From assembly GCF_947258355.1 (NCBI RefSeq), contig NZ_CAMYIC010000012.1, positions 1-64,000 of the forward strand: a DNA stretch of 64,000 bases, read 5' to 3'. The position numbers were made by a program, and so were the translations under genes. Source of the DNA: an uncultured Allomuricauda sp. (lineage in GTDB: Bacteria; Bacteroidota; Bacteroidia; Flavobacteriales; Flavobacteriaceae). Every line of letters begins with the position of its first letter. The first letter of the stretch is position 1. The notes beneath the pieces are model-generated. The model was not told the DNA's origin, did no database searches, and saw only the letters and a program-made list of their open reading frames with translations. Of the stretch, positions 1 to 7,627 are shown piece by piece.

Positions 1-40
1 AATAAATCTCTTCCTGATCCATTGTATCTTTCTGGCCCAT
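1..40 (-). CDS. Possible 5' end of a minus-strand gene cut by the window edge
   Basis: On the minus strand an ATG at 40 opens a frame reading MGQKDTMDQEEIY up to the window edge; a second in-frame ATG lies at 22. It follows the exporter gene on the same strand by about 75 bases. Thirteen codons are too few to recognise a family, and no consensus promoter element sits directly in front of it. Confidence 0.25.
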   Translation of the reverse strand, partial: MGQKDTMDQEEIY

Positions 41-83
41 ATGGTATAGTGTATTTAGTACTATGTTGAATTATGTTACCAAA

Positions 84-118
84 AATGTAAAAAAAAAGCT
101 AATTCAGCAACTTTTTTA
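84..118 (-). terminator. Possible terminator after the ABC exporter
   Basis: Read on the minus strand, an A-rich stretch, a short GCT/AGC stem with loop GAATT and a run of nine T follow the exporter's stop codon. The paired core is short, so this is a weak call. Confidence 0.35.
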
Positions 119-1870
119 TGATTCTTTGCCCGAGAGTTGGTCGATGTAGAGTTCTTTATAATACCCTTCCGTGTTGTTCAATTCTTCGTGCGTACCCTCT
201 TGTATGATTTTTCCGTTGTCGAGTACAATGATTTTATCCGCGTTCTTTGCCGAGGACACCCTGTGGCTCACAATAAGGGTGGTTTTGCTTTCGGAAACGG
301 CTTTCAAATTATTTAGTATTTCTTCCTCGGTTTCGGTATCCACTGCCGATAGGCAATCATCAAAAAGATAGATTTTTGGATCTTTTAAAAGTGCGCGCGC
401 AATAGAGACCCTTTGTTTTTGCCCTCCACTTAGGGTAATCCCGCGTTCTCCCAAAATGGTGTCGTACTTTTTGGCAAAGCCCTCAATGTTTTTATGCACA
501 ACAGCTTTTTTTGCGACTTCCACAATCTCGTCATGTGTCGCATTTTCGTTACCAAAACGAATGTTGTTTTCAATCGTATCCGAAAACAGGAAGGCATCTT
601 GGGGCACGGCGCCGATAGCGCTCCTTAAACTATCCAGGTTCAATTGTTGTATGGGCACTCCATCGATTAAAACCTCGCCCGAGGTCGTGTCATACAATCT
701 AGCTACCAAATCCAATATCGTGGATTTTCCCGACCCGGTTTTACCTAAAATAGCAACTGTTTGCCCTGCTTTTACGGTAAAGGAGACATCTTTTAAAGCG
801 GTTATGTCAGTGTCTTCATAGGTAAAGGTTACATTCTTGAACTCGATATCACCTTTAATCGGGGTAGGTGTTTCAACTTTGTTTTGAATGGAAGGTTCTT
901 CTTTCAAAAATTCATTGATACGCTTTTGGGAAGCCTCAGCTCTTTGTACAATCGATGTTAGCCAACCCACAACGGCAACAGGCCAGGTAAGCATGTTTAC
1001 ATAAAGAATGAACTCTGCAATAATACCAATGGTTTCAATTTCTCCGTTGATATATTGCCGTCCGCCAATGTAAATCACAAAAACATTACTGATTCCGATC
1101 AATAAGATCATTAATGGAAAAAACCAGGCATTCACTTTGGCCAAAGCCATACTGGTGTCTTTTCCCTCTTGTGCCAAATCACGTAACTCTGAGTTTACCC
1201 TAGGTTCAATACTATAGGCCTTGATTACGGATATCCCCGAAAAAGACTCTTGGGTAAAAGTGGAAAGCGCGGATAAGAACTCTTGTACTTTGGTACTTCG
1301 TTTATGGATAATTTTACTGATCTGATAAATCAAGACAGACAAAATTGGCAGTGGCAGCAAAGTATAGGCCGCTAATGTAGGGGCTTTTATGAACATTAAG
1401 GGAATAAGGCACACAAAAAGGGTCAAGGTCTGTATGCCGTACATAATGGCGGGTCCGCCATACAAACGTACTTGGTTAATGTCCTCACTGATACGGTTCA
1501 TCAGATCACCAATCCTGTTTTTCTTGTAAAAATTAAGGCTGAGCAATTGGTAATGGTCGAACACCTCATTTTTTAAGTCATATTCAATATATCGGGATAC
1601 GTTAATAATGGTCTGGCGCATTAAAAAAGTAAAAAGCCCGGAAAGTATGGCCGCCCCAACAATAATCAAAATGTATTGAAGCAATAACCCCTTGGCATCC
1701 GAAAGCGTAATCACATCCGATGTAAAATCCTCCACGGCCTGTATGGACTTGTTCACATACGAAGGCATAACCAAGGAAAAAACACGGGCAATTATGGTGA
1801 TTATGATCCCCAACAGCAGTTTGAGCCAATATTTTTTAAAGTATTTATTTAGGTGTTTTAGCTCCTTCAT
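116..1870 (-). CDS. ABC exporter, fused membrane and ATP-binding domains
   Basis: Half-size ABC exporter (584 aa from this start) of the multidrug/lipid type, predicted to pump a hydrophobic substrate across the inner membrane as a dimer. The first ~320 residues hold six membrane segments (ABC_membrane); the rest is the nucleotide-binding domain with Walker A GKTGSGKST, signature LSGGQKQR and Walker B IYLFDD. The residue after the Walker B aspartate is Asp, not the usual catalytic Glu (DDCLSAVD), as in MdlA/YheI-type subunits. The frame extends to a TTG at 1912, but a promoter -7 element at 1918-1925 puts the transcript start at about 1912, so the ATG at 1870 is preferred. Substrate unknown. 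Confidence 0.92.
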   Translation of the reverse strand: MKELKHLNKYFKKYWLKLLLGIIITIIARVFSLVMPSYVNKSIQAVEDFTSDVITLSDAKGLLLQYILIIVGAAILSGLFTFLMRQTIINVSRYIEYDLKNEVFDHYQLLSLNFYKKNRIGDLMNRISEDINQVRLYGGPAIMYGIQTLTLFVCLIPLMFIKAPTLAAYTLLPLPILSVLIYQISKIIHKRSTKVQEFLSALSTFTQESFSGISVIKAYSIEPRVNSELRDLAQEGKDTSMALAKVNAWFFPLMILLIGISNVFVIYIGGRQYINGEIETIGIIAEFILYVNMLTWPVAVVGWLTSIVQRAEASQKRINEFLKEEPSIQNKVETPTPIKGDIEFKNVTFTYEDTDITALKDVSFTVKAGQTVAILGKTGSGKSTILDLVARLYDTTSGEVLIDGVPIQQLNLDSLRSAIGAVPQDAFLFSDTIENNIRFGNENATHDEIVEVAKKAVVHKNIEGFAKKYDTILGERGITLSGGQKQRVSIARALLKDPKIYLFDDCLSAVDTETEEEILNNLKAVSESKTTLIVSHRVSSAKNADKIIVLDNGKIIQEGTHEELNNTEGYYKELYIDQLSGKES

Positions 1871-1917
1871 AAAGGGATGAGGTGGTTTTTTAGCGACGAT
1901 GTCCGTGGACAATCCCG

Positions 1918-1925
1918 CAAATATA
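1918..1925 (-). promoter_or_regulatory. -7 promoter element of the ABC exporter
   Basis: TATATTTG on the minus strand matches the Bacteroidota -7 consensus TAnnTTTG. Transcription would begin about 6 bases downstream, near 1912, giving a leader of about 40 bases before the ATG at 1870. Confidence 0.5.
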
Positions 1926-2000
1926 TACCATACCGCACAAAGTAAATGTTATAAAACTGATAAGAAAACAAGTTTGATAGGTAAGATTCAAATATAAGAT

Positions 2001-2008
2001 TACTTTTG
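2001..2008 (+). promoter_or_regulatory. -7 promoter element of nusB
   Basis: TACTTTTG matches TAnnTTTG; a TTTG at 1973-1976 may be the -33 element (24-base spacer, slightly long). The start codon is 41 bases downstream. Confidence 0.5.
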
Positions 2009-2048
2009 CGGAGTGAAAGCCAAACAATGACTTTAAAAGTTCTTAAAC

Positions 2049-2996
2049 ATGCTTACCCGAAGGCACATTAGAGTAAAAGTAATGCAGTGTATTTATGCAT
2101 TGGTGCAATCCAAGGACGATTCTTTGCAAAAACAAGAAAAGTTCCTGCGAGTCAGTATAGAAAACATGTATGTTCTATACCTTTTGATTTTAAGCCTATT
2201 GGCCGAACTCCATCGTTTGGCCGACAAGCACGTGAGCCACGCTTCCAAAAAATATGTGGCCACCGAAGAAGATAAATATCCTGATCCCGAAAAGTTTGTG
2301 AAAAACCGATTGTTGTTGCAATTGGTGAACAACGAGGCTTTGAAGAATGAGCTCTCCAATCGCAAGTTGGATAATTGGTATATGAATGATGAGTATGTGA
2401 AAATCATACATAAAGCAGTGGTTTCCAGTGATATTTACAAAGAATATATGATGAACGGTGAGGATGATTATGCAGATGACCGTAATTTTGTGATCCAACT
2501 TTTTAAAGAAATTATTGCGCCCAACGAAAAAATCTACGATTACTTCGAGGACGACAAGCTTACATGGGTAGATGATTTTCCAATCGTGAACACTTTTTTG
2601 GTGAAGCGACTCAAAAAAGCCAAGCCAGATTCCGGGGACCGTTTCTTTTTGCCCGCTTTGCTGAAAGATCAGCAGGATATGGATTTTGCCAATGAACTGC
2701 TGACCAAGACCCTGCTCAACGATTCCAAGTGGGAGAAGGAAATTGAAGGGAAAACCCCGAATTGGGACAATGACCGTATTGCGGAGATTGATTCCATTAT
2801 TCTGAAAATGGCCATTTGTGAATTATTGAACTTCGCATCCATTCCAGAAAAAGTAACCTTGAACGAGTATTTGGAAATTGCCAAAGAATACTCCACACCC
2901 AAGAGCAGTATCTTTATTAATGGGGTTTTGGACAAGTTGGCCAAAGAATATAAATCTGATGGAAGACTCCAAAAAATAGGTAGGGGTTTACAATAA
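2049..2996 (+). CDS. nusB: Transcription antitermination factor NusB, long Bacteroidota form
   Basis: NusB binds boxA RNA together with ribosomal protein S10 (NusE) and promotes processive transcription of rRNA operons. The N-terminus MLTRRHIRVKVMQCIYA is the NusB RNA-binding start, and the C-terminal ~130 residues (from about 185) carry the helical NusB domain, including IAEIDSIILKMAICEL and FINGVLDKL. At 315 aa it is about twice the proteobacterial length because of a charged middle insertion (about residues 45-185), which is normal for Flavobacteriia. It heads a same-strand run with the DUF1573 lipoprotein and yajC. Confidence 0.95.
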   Translation: MLTRRHIRVKVMQCIYALVQSKDDSLQKQEKFLRVSIENMYVLYLLILSLLAELHRLADKHVSHASKKYVATEEDKYPDPEKFVKNRLLLQLVNNEALKNELSNRKLDNWYMNDEYVKIIHKAVVSSDIYKEYMMNGEDDYADDRNFVIQLFKEIIAPNEKIYDYFEDDKLTWVDDFPIVNTFLVKRLKKAKPDSGDRFFLPALLKDQQDMDFANELLTKTLLNDSKWEKEIEGKTPNWDNDRIAEIDSIILKMAICELLNFASIPEKVTLNEYLEIAKEYSTPKSSIFINGVLDKLAKEYKSDGRLQKIGRGLQ

Positions 2997-3034
2997 ACAT
3001 TATTTCCTTAATTTTGGAAAAACAAATTTTAATC

Positions 3035-3514
3035 ATGAAAAGAATAACGACAATTTTTAGTTTGATCATGGTGGTTGCCTTTATGGGTGTATCATGTAAG
3101 GACAAAGCATCTAAGAAAATAGTTGCTGACAATGTAGAAAGTGCTGTGAACAGAGATCAATCAGATAAATTGGTTCCTGTAATGACATTTGAGAAAACCG
3201 AGCACGATTTTGGTACTATCGAAAGAGGTACGCCACAAGAAACCGTATTTAAATTTACCAATACAGGAAATGCACCTTTACTTATCACAAGTGCTAAAAG
3301 TAGCTGTGGATGTACTGTTCCCAATCCACCAAAGGACCCTATCGCTCCTGGTGAAACTGGAGAGTTGTTGGTAAAGTTCAATGGTTCTGGACAAAATCAA
3401 GTCTCCAAGACCATTACGGTGAATGCAAATACGGCCAAAGGTTCTGAAATCCTTAAGATCAGGGCTTTTGTTAATTCGGAGAATGCACCACTGGCCATTC
3501 CCATGAAAAAATAA
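3035..3514 (+). CDS. DUF1573 domain lipoprotein
   Basis: Exported lipoprotein of 159 aa with lipobox VAFMGVSC (Cys about residue 21) and a DUF1573 domain at about 50-150 (EKTEHDFGTIERG; SSCGCTVP; IAPGETGEL). DUF1573 is an immunoglobulin-like ASPM/SPD-2/Hydin-type fold common in Bacteroidota envelope proteins; its biochemical role is not established. The frame could begin at a TTG at 3014, but the ATG at 3035 places the signal peptide at the N-terminus. It lies 39 bases after nusB and 10 before yajC. Confidence 0.85.
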   Translation: MKRITTIFSLIMVVAFMGVSCKDKASKKIVADNVESAVNRDQSDKLVPVMTFEKTEHDFGTIERGTPQETVFKFTNTGNAPLLITSAKSSCGCTVPNPPKDPIAPGETGELLVKFNGSGQNQVSKTITVNANTAKGSEILKIRAFVNSENAPLAIPMKK

Positions 3515-3524
3515 GATACTTTAA

Positions 3525-3815
3525 ATGGAAAACCTAGGACAGTTTTTACCTCTGATTTTGATTTTCGCTGTGGCGTACTTTTTTATGATCCGACCACAAA
3601 TCAAGCGTCAGAAGGATGAGAAAAAATTCGCTTCAGAATTAAAAAAAGGCGATAAGATTATCACCAAAAGCGGATTGCACGGCAAAATCGTGGAATTGAA
3701 TGACAAAGATTTCTCTTGTGTTATCGAAACCATGGCCGGGCGTTTAAAGTTCGACCGCTCTGCCATTTCCATGGAAATGAGCAAAAAGTTGAATGCTCCC
3801 GCTGAAAAGAAGTAG
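3525..3815 (+). CDS. yajC: Preprotein translocase accessory subunit YajC
   Basis: Small single-span inner-membrane protein (96 aa) associated with SecDF and the SecYEG translocon. An N-terminal hydrophobic segment (about 7-23) ends in the family motif FFMIRPQ, followed by a basic stretch and a small cytoplasmic beta domain (GDKIITKSGLHGKIVEL). It closes the nusB-DUF1573-yajC run, and a strong terminator follows. Confidence 0.95.
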   Translation: MENLGQFLPLILIFAVAYFFMIRPQIKRQKDEKKFASELKKGDKIITKSGLHGKIVELNDKDFSCVIETMAGRLKFDRSAISMEMSKKLNAPAEKK

Positions 3816-3838
3816 CGAAAAAATATACTTTATAATGG

Positions 3839-3875
3839 CGTCCCTTGAATATCAAATTTCAAGGGACGTTTTTTT
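3839..3875 (+). terminator. Intrinsic terminator after yajC
   Basis: Perfect 11-bp stem (3839-3849 with 3858-3868), 8-base loop, followed by seven T residues. Confidence 0.9.
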
Positions 3876-3901
3876 GTATCTTATTCCAAATTTGAAAAAT
3901 T

Positions 3902-5254
3902 ATGGGAACAACTAGAAGACAGTTTGTAAAACGTTGTGGAATGGGTGTAGCAGGATTGGGAGCATCCATGATGATTCCTACCGAATTATTGGCATCTGTA
4001 CGAAGAAACATCAGTCCTAACGATAAAATACAGGTTGGTCTTATCGGTTGTAACGGCATGGGCTTTTCCAATTTAAGCTCCATGCTCCAAAACAGTGAGG
4101 TTGATGTGGTGGCCCTTTGCGATGTGGATGAAAATGTTCTTCGTGAAAAAACAGCAGAGCTGGAAAAAGGCGGTATCAAAAAACCAAAATGGTATTCGGA
4201 TTATAGAAAACTTCTGGAGGACAAAGATGTACATATTGCCATTATTGGTACACCGGACCACTGGCATTGTCTTCAGCTCACCGATGCCATAGATGCAGGT
4301 AAAGATGTGTATTGCGAAAAACCCATTGCCAATTCCGTAGCAGAGAGCGAAGCAATGCTTGCCAAAGTAAATAAGAGCGACAGAATGGTGCAAATAGGAC
4401 AATGGCAACGTAGTGAGCCCCATTTTGTGGATGCTATCAATTATGTGCATTCTGGAAAATTAGGTCAGATACGCTTGGTGAAAACCTGGGCATACCAAGG
4501 TTGGATGCAATCCGTGCCCTTGGTCCCCAACAGTGCTGTGCCAGCAGGTGTCGATTATGATATGTGGCTGGGCCCGGCCGAGCACAGACCTTTCAATAAA
4601 AACAGGTTCCACTTCAATTTTAGATGGTTCTGGGACTACGCAGGAGGTTTAATGACGGATTGGGGCGTACACTTGATTGATTATGCCCTATTTGGAATGA
4701 AAGCCTCTACTCCTAAATCTGTAATGGCCATGGGGGGTAAGTTTGCTTACCCCGATGATGCAGCCGAAACCCCGGATACATTACAGACCATTTACGATTT
4801 TGGTGAATTTTCACTGCTTTGGGAACACGCTACCGGTATAGATGGCGGTAACTATGGGAGAAACCATGGTATTGCGTTCATTGGCAACAATGGAACTTTG
4901 GTTCTGGATCGTGGTGGATGGGAAGTGATTCCGGAACACGACCGTCCGCATTGGAGTCAGGATTTGGGGGCCAAAATAGAAGCTGTACCCTTGCAAGAAG
5001 GGGTGGGGCAAGGTTTGGGGCTGCACACCCAGAATTTTTTGGAAGCTGTTAAAACCAGGGATGAATCCATATTGAAGGCTCCAATAAAAATCGGTTACGA
5101 TGCCGCTGTTGTGAGTCATTTGGGTAATGTTGCCTACAAAACGGGTGAAAGACTGTTCTGGGATGCGGAAAATAAAAAGTTTAACCATTCCAAAGCAGAT
5201 GCCCTGTTGATGAACGAATACCACAATGGGTGGGAGTTTCCTAAAATGGGATAA
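3902..5254 (+). CDS. Tat-exported Gfo/Idh/MocA family oxidoreductase
   Basis: NAD(P)-dependent sugar or inositol-type dehydrogenase (450 aa). The N-terminus has a twin-arginine signal (TTRRQFVKR, then a hydrophobic stretch to about residue 32), so the folded enzyme should go to the periplasm. The Rossmann part begins at about 43 (IQVGLIGCNGMG); the family motif EKPIANS at about 139 holds the conserved lysine; the C-terminal alpha/beta domain includes WGVHLIDYALFG. It stands alone between a terminator and a minus-strand gene, with no carbohydrate genes next to it, so the substrate is unknown. Exported members with a tightly bound cofactor are common in Bacteroidota. Confidence 0.88.
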   Translation: MGTTRRQFVKRCGMGVAGLGASMMIPTELLASVRRNISPNDKIQVGLIGCNGMGFSNLSSMLQNSEVDVVALCDVDENVLREKTAELEKGGIKKPKWYSDYRKLLEDKDVHIAIIGTPDHWHCLQLTDAIDAGKDVYCEKPIANSVAESEAMLAKVNKSDRMVQIGQWQRSEPHFVDAINYVHSGKLGQIRLVKTWAYQGWMQSVPLVPNSAVPAGVDYDMWLGPAEHRPFNKNRFHFNFRWFWDYAGGLMTDWGVHLIDYALFGMKASTPKSVMAMGGKFAYPDDAAETPDTLQTIYDFGEFSLLWEHATGIDGGNYGRNHGIAFIGNNGTLVLDRGGWEVIPEHDRPHWSQDLGAKIEAVPLQEGVGQGLGLHTQNFLEAVKTRDESILKAPIKIGYDAAVVSHLGNVAYKTGERLFWDAENKKFNHSKADALLMNEYHNGWEFPKMG

Positions 5255-5339
5255 ACTTTATCAATAGGCCATAGTTTATTTTAAGGTAGCACCTGTAGAG
5301 TCCAATAATGCATCCTTTAGTTTGAAAAAAATTAAATAA

Positions 5340-5819
5340 TTACGAGCGAACAAAAATGAAATGGATGGAACAAGGTTCCAAATCCCCATCATTGTCAAAG
5401 TCGTAGTCTCCGGAATCGGTACCTCCATTTATGGAAAGGGTAGTTCCGTCATACGTATGGCCGTACGTATCCCAATCATCCGGTTCATCGTCCCATGCAA
5501 CGGCAAAGTAGTAACTGCCCTGCCATTCTTCCCAGAATATTTCTCCGGTCACCGCATAGGCATCCCGGTCTATGGGATCTAAGGTCAAGGTAAAACGACC
5601 ACTCGATTGTACGGACATACTTGCCGTTCCACCATCTTCGACAATGTCGACCGATGTGGTGCTTACACTAAATTGAGCTTTTGTAGCTTCCCAGTTTCCA
5701 CTAAGTTCACTGATTGGAAACGGGCCATCCTTGGTCAACCCATCATCGTCATCCTCCTTGCTGCAGGACAGATTCAGGGAAACCAATGCGATCAAAAAAA
5801 TATACACAAATGTTTTCAT
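5340..5819 (-). CDS. Small lipoprotein of unknown function
   Basis: 159-aa predicted lipoprotein: signal MKTFVYIFLIALVSLNLSC with lipobox Cys at about 19, followed by an acidic linker (KEDDDD). The mature part looks like a small beta-sandwich or lipocalin-like domain (SELSGNWEAT near the start, SGRFTLTLDP in the middle), resembling the many flavobacterial 'lipocalin-like' lipoproteins, but I cannot place it in a named family. Monocistronic and convergent with the oxidoreductase gene. Confidence 0.7.
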   Translation of the reverse strand: MKTFVYIFLIALVSLNLSCSKEDDDDGLTKDGPFPISELSGNWEATKAQFSVSTTSVDIVEDGGTASMSVQSSGRFTLTLDPIDRDAYAVTGEIFWEEWQGSYYFAVAWDDEPDDWDTYGHTYDGTTLSINGGTDSGDYDFDNDGDLEPCSIHFIFVRS

Positions 5820-6157
5820 GGCAATAAGTTTTGGAAAATAGGATAAACCTACTTTCTATTATTACCATAATTTATTTTGATATTAAAGGGTACACAATGA
5901 CGCCTGTCAGTTAGTTGGGGTTATTTAAGGTAAGGCAACTGCTCGGAACGCATTTTAGAATGGACTAAATCAACTACTCCCTAGATGGGATGTTTTGTTC
6001 GGTCAGTATTTTTAGAGATTACACTTATCGGTTTTGTGTATGGCTCGTTGCGGAAAATCAGCTATGATTTTCCGCCATAACCCAAAGATAGCGAATAAGC
6101 GTTGAATTCCGATTAGGAATTCAGCCGCAATGAGTTATACACGGTGTTGTGCTTTCG
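5820..6157. other. Intergenic stretch holding a cloverleaf repeat
   Basis: 338 bases without a coding frame. Bases 5820-6020 show nothing recognisable. From 6022 begins the structured left end of the DUF6090 cassette: an 11-base inverted-repeat end (6022-6032), a cloverleaf-forming segment (6036-6142) and a second inverted-repeat word (6146-6154). Confidence 0.6.
6036..6142. repeat. Cloverleaf-forming palindromic element
   Basis: An outer stem pairs 6036-6053 with 6125-6142 (15 of 18 Watson-Crick pairs, the other three G-T wobbles). Inside it lie an 11-bp hairpin with loop gcta (6050-6060 with 6065-6075, sharing four bases with the outer stem) and an 8-bp hairpin with loop gatta (6103-6110 with 6116-6123). 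Mismatches that keep G-T pairing suggest selection on structure. It has the look of a dispersed flavobacterial repeat, but no second copy occurs in this window. Confidence 0.6.
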
Positions 6158-6883
6158 TTATTTTTTTATTTCTGATTCGATTGAAATATTGACTTTTTTA
6201 AGAAATTTCAATAAATCATTCTCTTCCTCCAATCCTGATTGCCTTACAGTTGTTATGAAATCAACCCAAAAAATAAATTCAGGATTCCGAAAAGATTTTT
6301 TGTTGTCCCTTGAGAGCTTGTTATAATCAACTATTTCTCTTTTTGATGCAATCATTGGCCAATAATATTCTCCTCTTAATTTTTCTATAACTTTAGTATC
6401 TTCATTTGCGTCAATAATAAATTCATTTATTGAGGATAACATATATCTAATTTCTTTATTCTGTATTAAGTTAATTCTCCCTGAATTTATTACTGAATTT
6501 AAAATACCCAGTTTCGGGTCATAAGTGTAGTTGTAATTCATTATAGTTAAGATAGACTTTAAGCTATCATTTGAAATACTATTTAGTTTATTGGTGTCAG
6601 TTATCATAGATTTAATTTCCTGTCCTGCAGCCAAAGATTTCTTATGTTCATCTATTATTATTTCCAATGCTTTAATATTAGATTTTAACTCTGTGTTTAA
6701 ATCAAATAGAGCTTCTTGTTCAGAATCAAAATCTATTCTTTTTTTGTTCCAATTACTAACTTGCAATGCAATTAATATTCCTATAACAACAAGGATTATT
6801 TCTCCAATTGCATAAATTAGGTACTTACTGAACTTATTTTCAGAGAGCAATTTTTGTCTAATTTTTCTAAAGAATTTTATCAT
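6158..6883 (-). CDS. DUF6090 family membrane-anchored protein
   Basis: 241-aa protein with a basic N-terminus (MIKFFRKIRQKLL), one membrane segment at about 23-43 (YAIGEIILVVIGILIALQV followed by SNWNKKR) and a helical, asparagine- and lysine-rich remainder. This N-terminal pattern defines the DUF6090 family, which is abundant and often multi-copy in Bacteroidota; its function is unknown. The soluble part probably lies outside the inner membrane. Base composition is more A+T-rich than its neighbours, and nested inverted repeats and a cloverleaf element surround the gene, suggesting recent arrival as a cassette. Confidence 0.8.
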   Translation of the reverse strand: MIKFFRKIRQKLLSENKFSKYLIYAIGEIILVVIGILIALQVSNWNKKRIDFDSEQEALFDLNTELKSNIKALEIIIDEHKKSLAAGQEIKSMITDTNKLNSISNDSLKSILTIMNYNYTYDPKLGILNSVINSGRINLIQNKEIRYMLSSINEFIIDANEDTKVIEKLRGEYYWPMIASKREIVDYNKLSRDNKKSFRNPEFIFWVDFITTVRQSGLEEENDLLKFLKKVNISIESEIKK

Positions 6884-7034
6884 TGGTTAGCGGTTTGTAG
6901 TAATGAAGCACAACGTTAAAGATATGATTCGTTTTAATGAATTATATCGACCGATAAGTGAAGTTAAAGATTAAAAATTGGAAATTCCACGGTTAATTTA
7001 TGAATGCTGTCTGTGAATTGACGGATTCTTAAAC

Positions 7035-7625
7035 CTACCGATAGGCATCATTCAAACCAATACCCTCCTTGATCATAGGGAGAATTTTTTCCAATCTTCG
7101 AAGTTTGGTTCTCTCCTGTTTGGCCTCTGCAATGTATTCGCAGAACTCTTTTTGTTTATAGGGCGTAAATTTTTCAAACGTAGATTTTAAGAAAGTATCC
7201 TGCTCCAATGCTTTTTGTAATAATTCGGGAATGGATATCTTTTTGGTTCTGTCGGCTTTGATTTCCAACCCCTTTTTTTGGTTATCCAAAGCTTCTTTCA
7301 TGTAGGCCAAGACCGACTTTTTGTCCACTTCTTCCAAATTTTGGAATTTCCAGTGGCGCATTCCTTTGGTCTTGCCTTCCTGTGCATTTTCCAGCACTTT
7401 TTCAGAATCTTTTAAAAACACCCCATTAAAAAACCAAACACCAAAATGTGTTTTGAACTTACAAATACCGAATACATTTTTACCATTTACGGTATAAACG
7501 GGAATACTCCATTTAAAATCCTCATCAGCCTCTGTTGTTAGGGCAATTTCCCTAAGTAATGCAATCCCGTCCCTAAAGGGATGTTCCTTTTTATAATAGG
7601 CCTCTATTTTTTCAGATTTGTCCAC
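7035..7625 (-). CDS. YdeI/OmdA-type protein with DUF1801-like N-terminal domain
   Basis: 196-aa cytoplasmic protein. Residues ~1-120 match the DUF1801/YdhG-like fold (FKWSIPVYTVNGKNVFGICKF; FFNGVFLKD), and ~135-196 are the helical OmdA/YdeI tail (FEKFTPYKQKEFCEYIAEAK, then EKILPMIKEG), whose usual motif is 'S.r.eYv.wI..Ak....R..Ri......l'. Members are annotated as YdeI/OmpD-associated; the mechanism is unknown. It starts with GTG two bases after the pepT stop codon, so the two are probably co-transcribed. Confidence 0.85.
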   Translation of the reverse strand: MDKSEKIEAYYKKEHPFRDGIALLREIALTTEADEDFKWSIPVYTVNGKNVFGICKFKTHFGVWFFNGVFLKDSEKVLENAQEGKTKGMRHWKFQNLEEVDKKSVLAYMKEALDNQKKGLEIKADRTKKISIPELLQKALEQDTFLKSTFEKFTPYKQKEFCEYIAEAKQERTKLRRLEKILPMIKEGIGLNDAYR

Positions 7626-7627
7626 GA

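Larger units (their letters stand above)
6022..6960. mobile_element. Putative cassette bounded by nested inverted repeats
   Basis: Bases 6022-6032 (cacttatcggt) are repeated exactly inverted at 6950-6960. Inside these ends a second exact inverted repeat, gttgtgctt at 6146-6154 and its complement at 6906-6914, closely flanks the DUF6090 gene. Between the two left-hand repeats lies a cloverleaf-forming sequence. The enclosed DNA is visibly richer in A+T than its neighbours. No transposase is present and no target-site duplication is convincing. I infer a passively mobilised or formerly mobile gene cassette. Confidence 0.4.

Noticed and set aside
1602-1829. Histidine/cysteine-rich frame inside the ABC exporter gene
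   Set aside because: It lies within a well-supported membrane domain in another frame and has no features of its own.
2093-2498. Long minus-strand frames opposite nusB
   Set aside because: They mirror a clear NusB coding region, with no promoter or family similarity; shadow frames.
5820-6157. Searching for a tRNA or attachment site next to the cassette
   Set aside because: The cloverleaf has no T-loop, anticodon-like stem or CCA end, so it is not a tRNA, and no tRNA gene fragment flanks it.
6015-6973. Possible target-site duplication (agatta) around the DUF6090 cassette
   Set aside because: The left copy adjoins the inverted repeat but the right copy lies several bases away, so this is probably chance in A+T-rich DNA.
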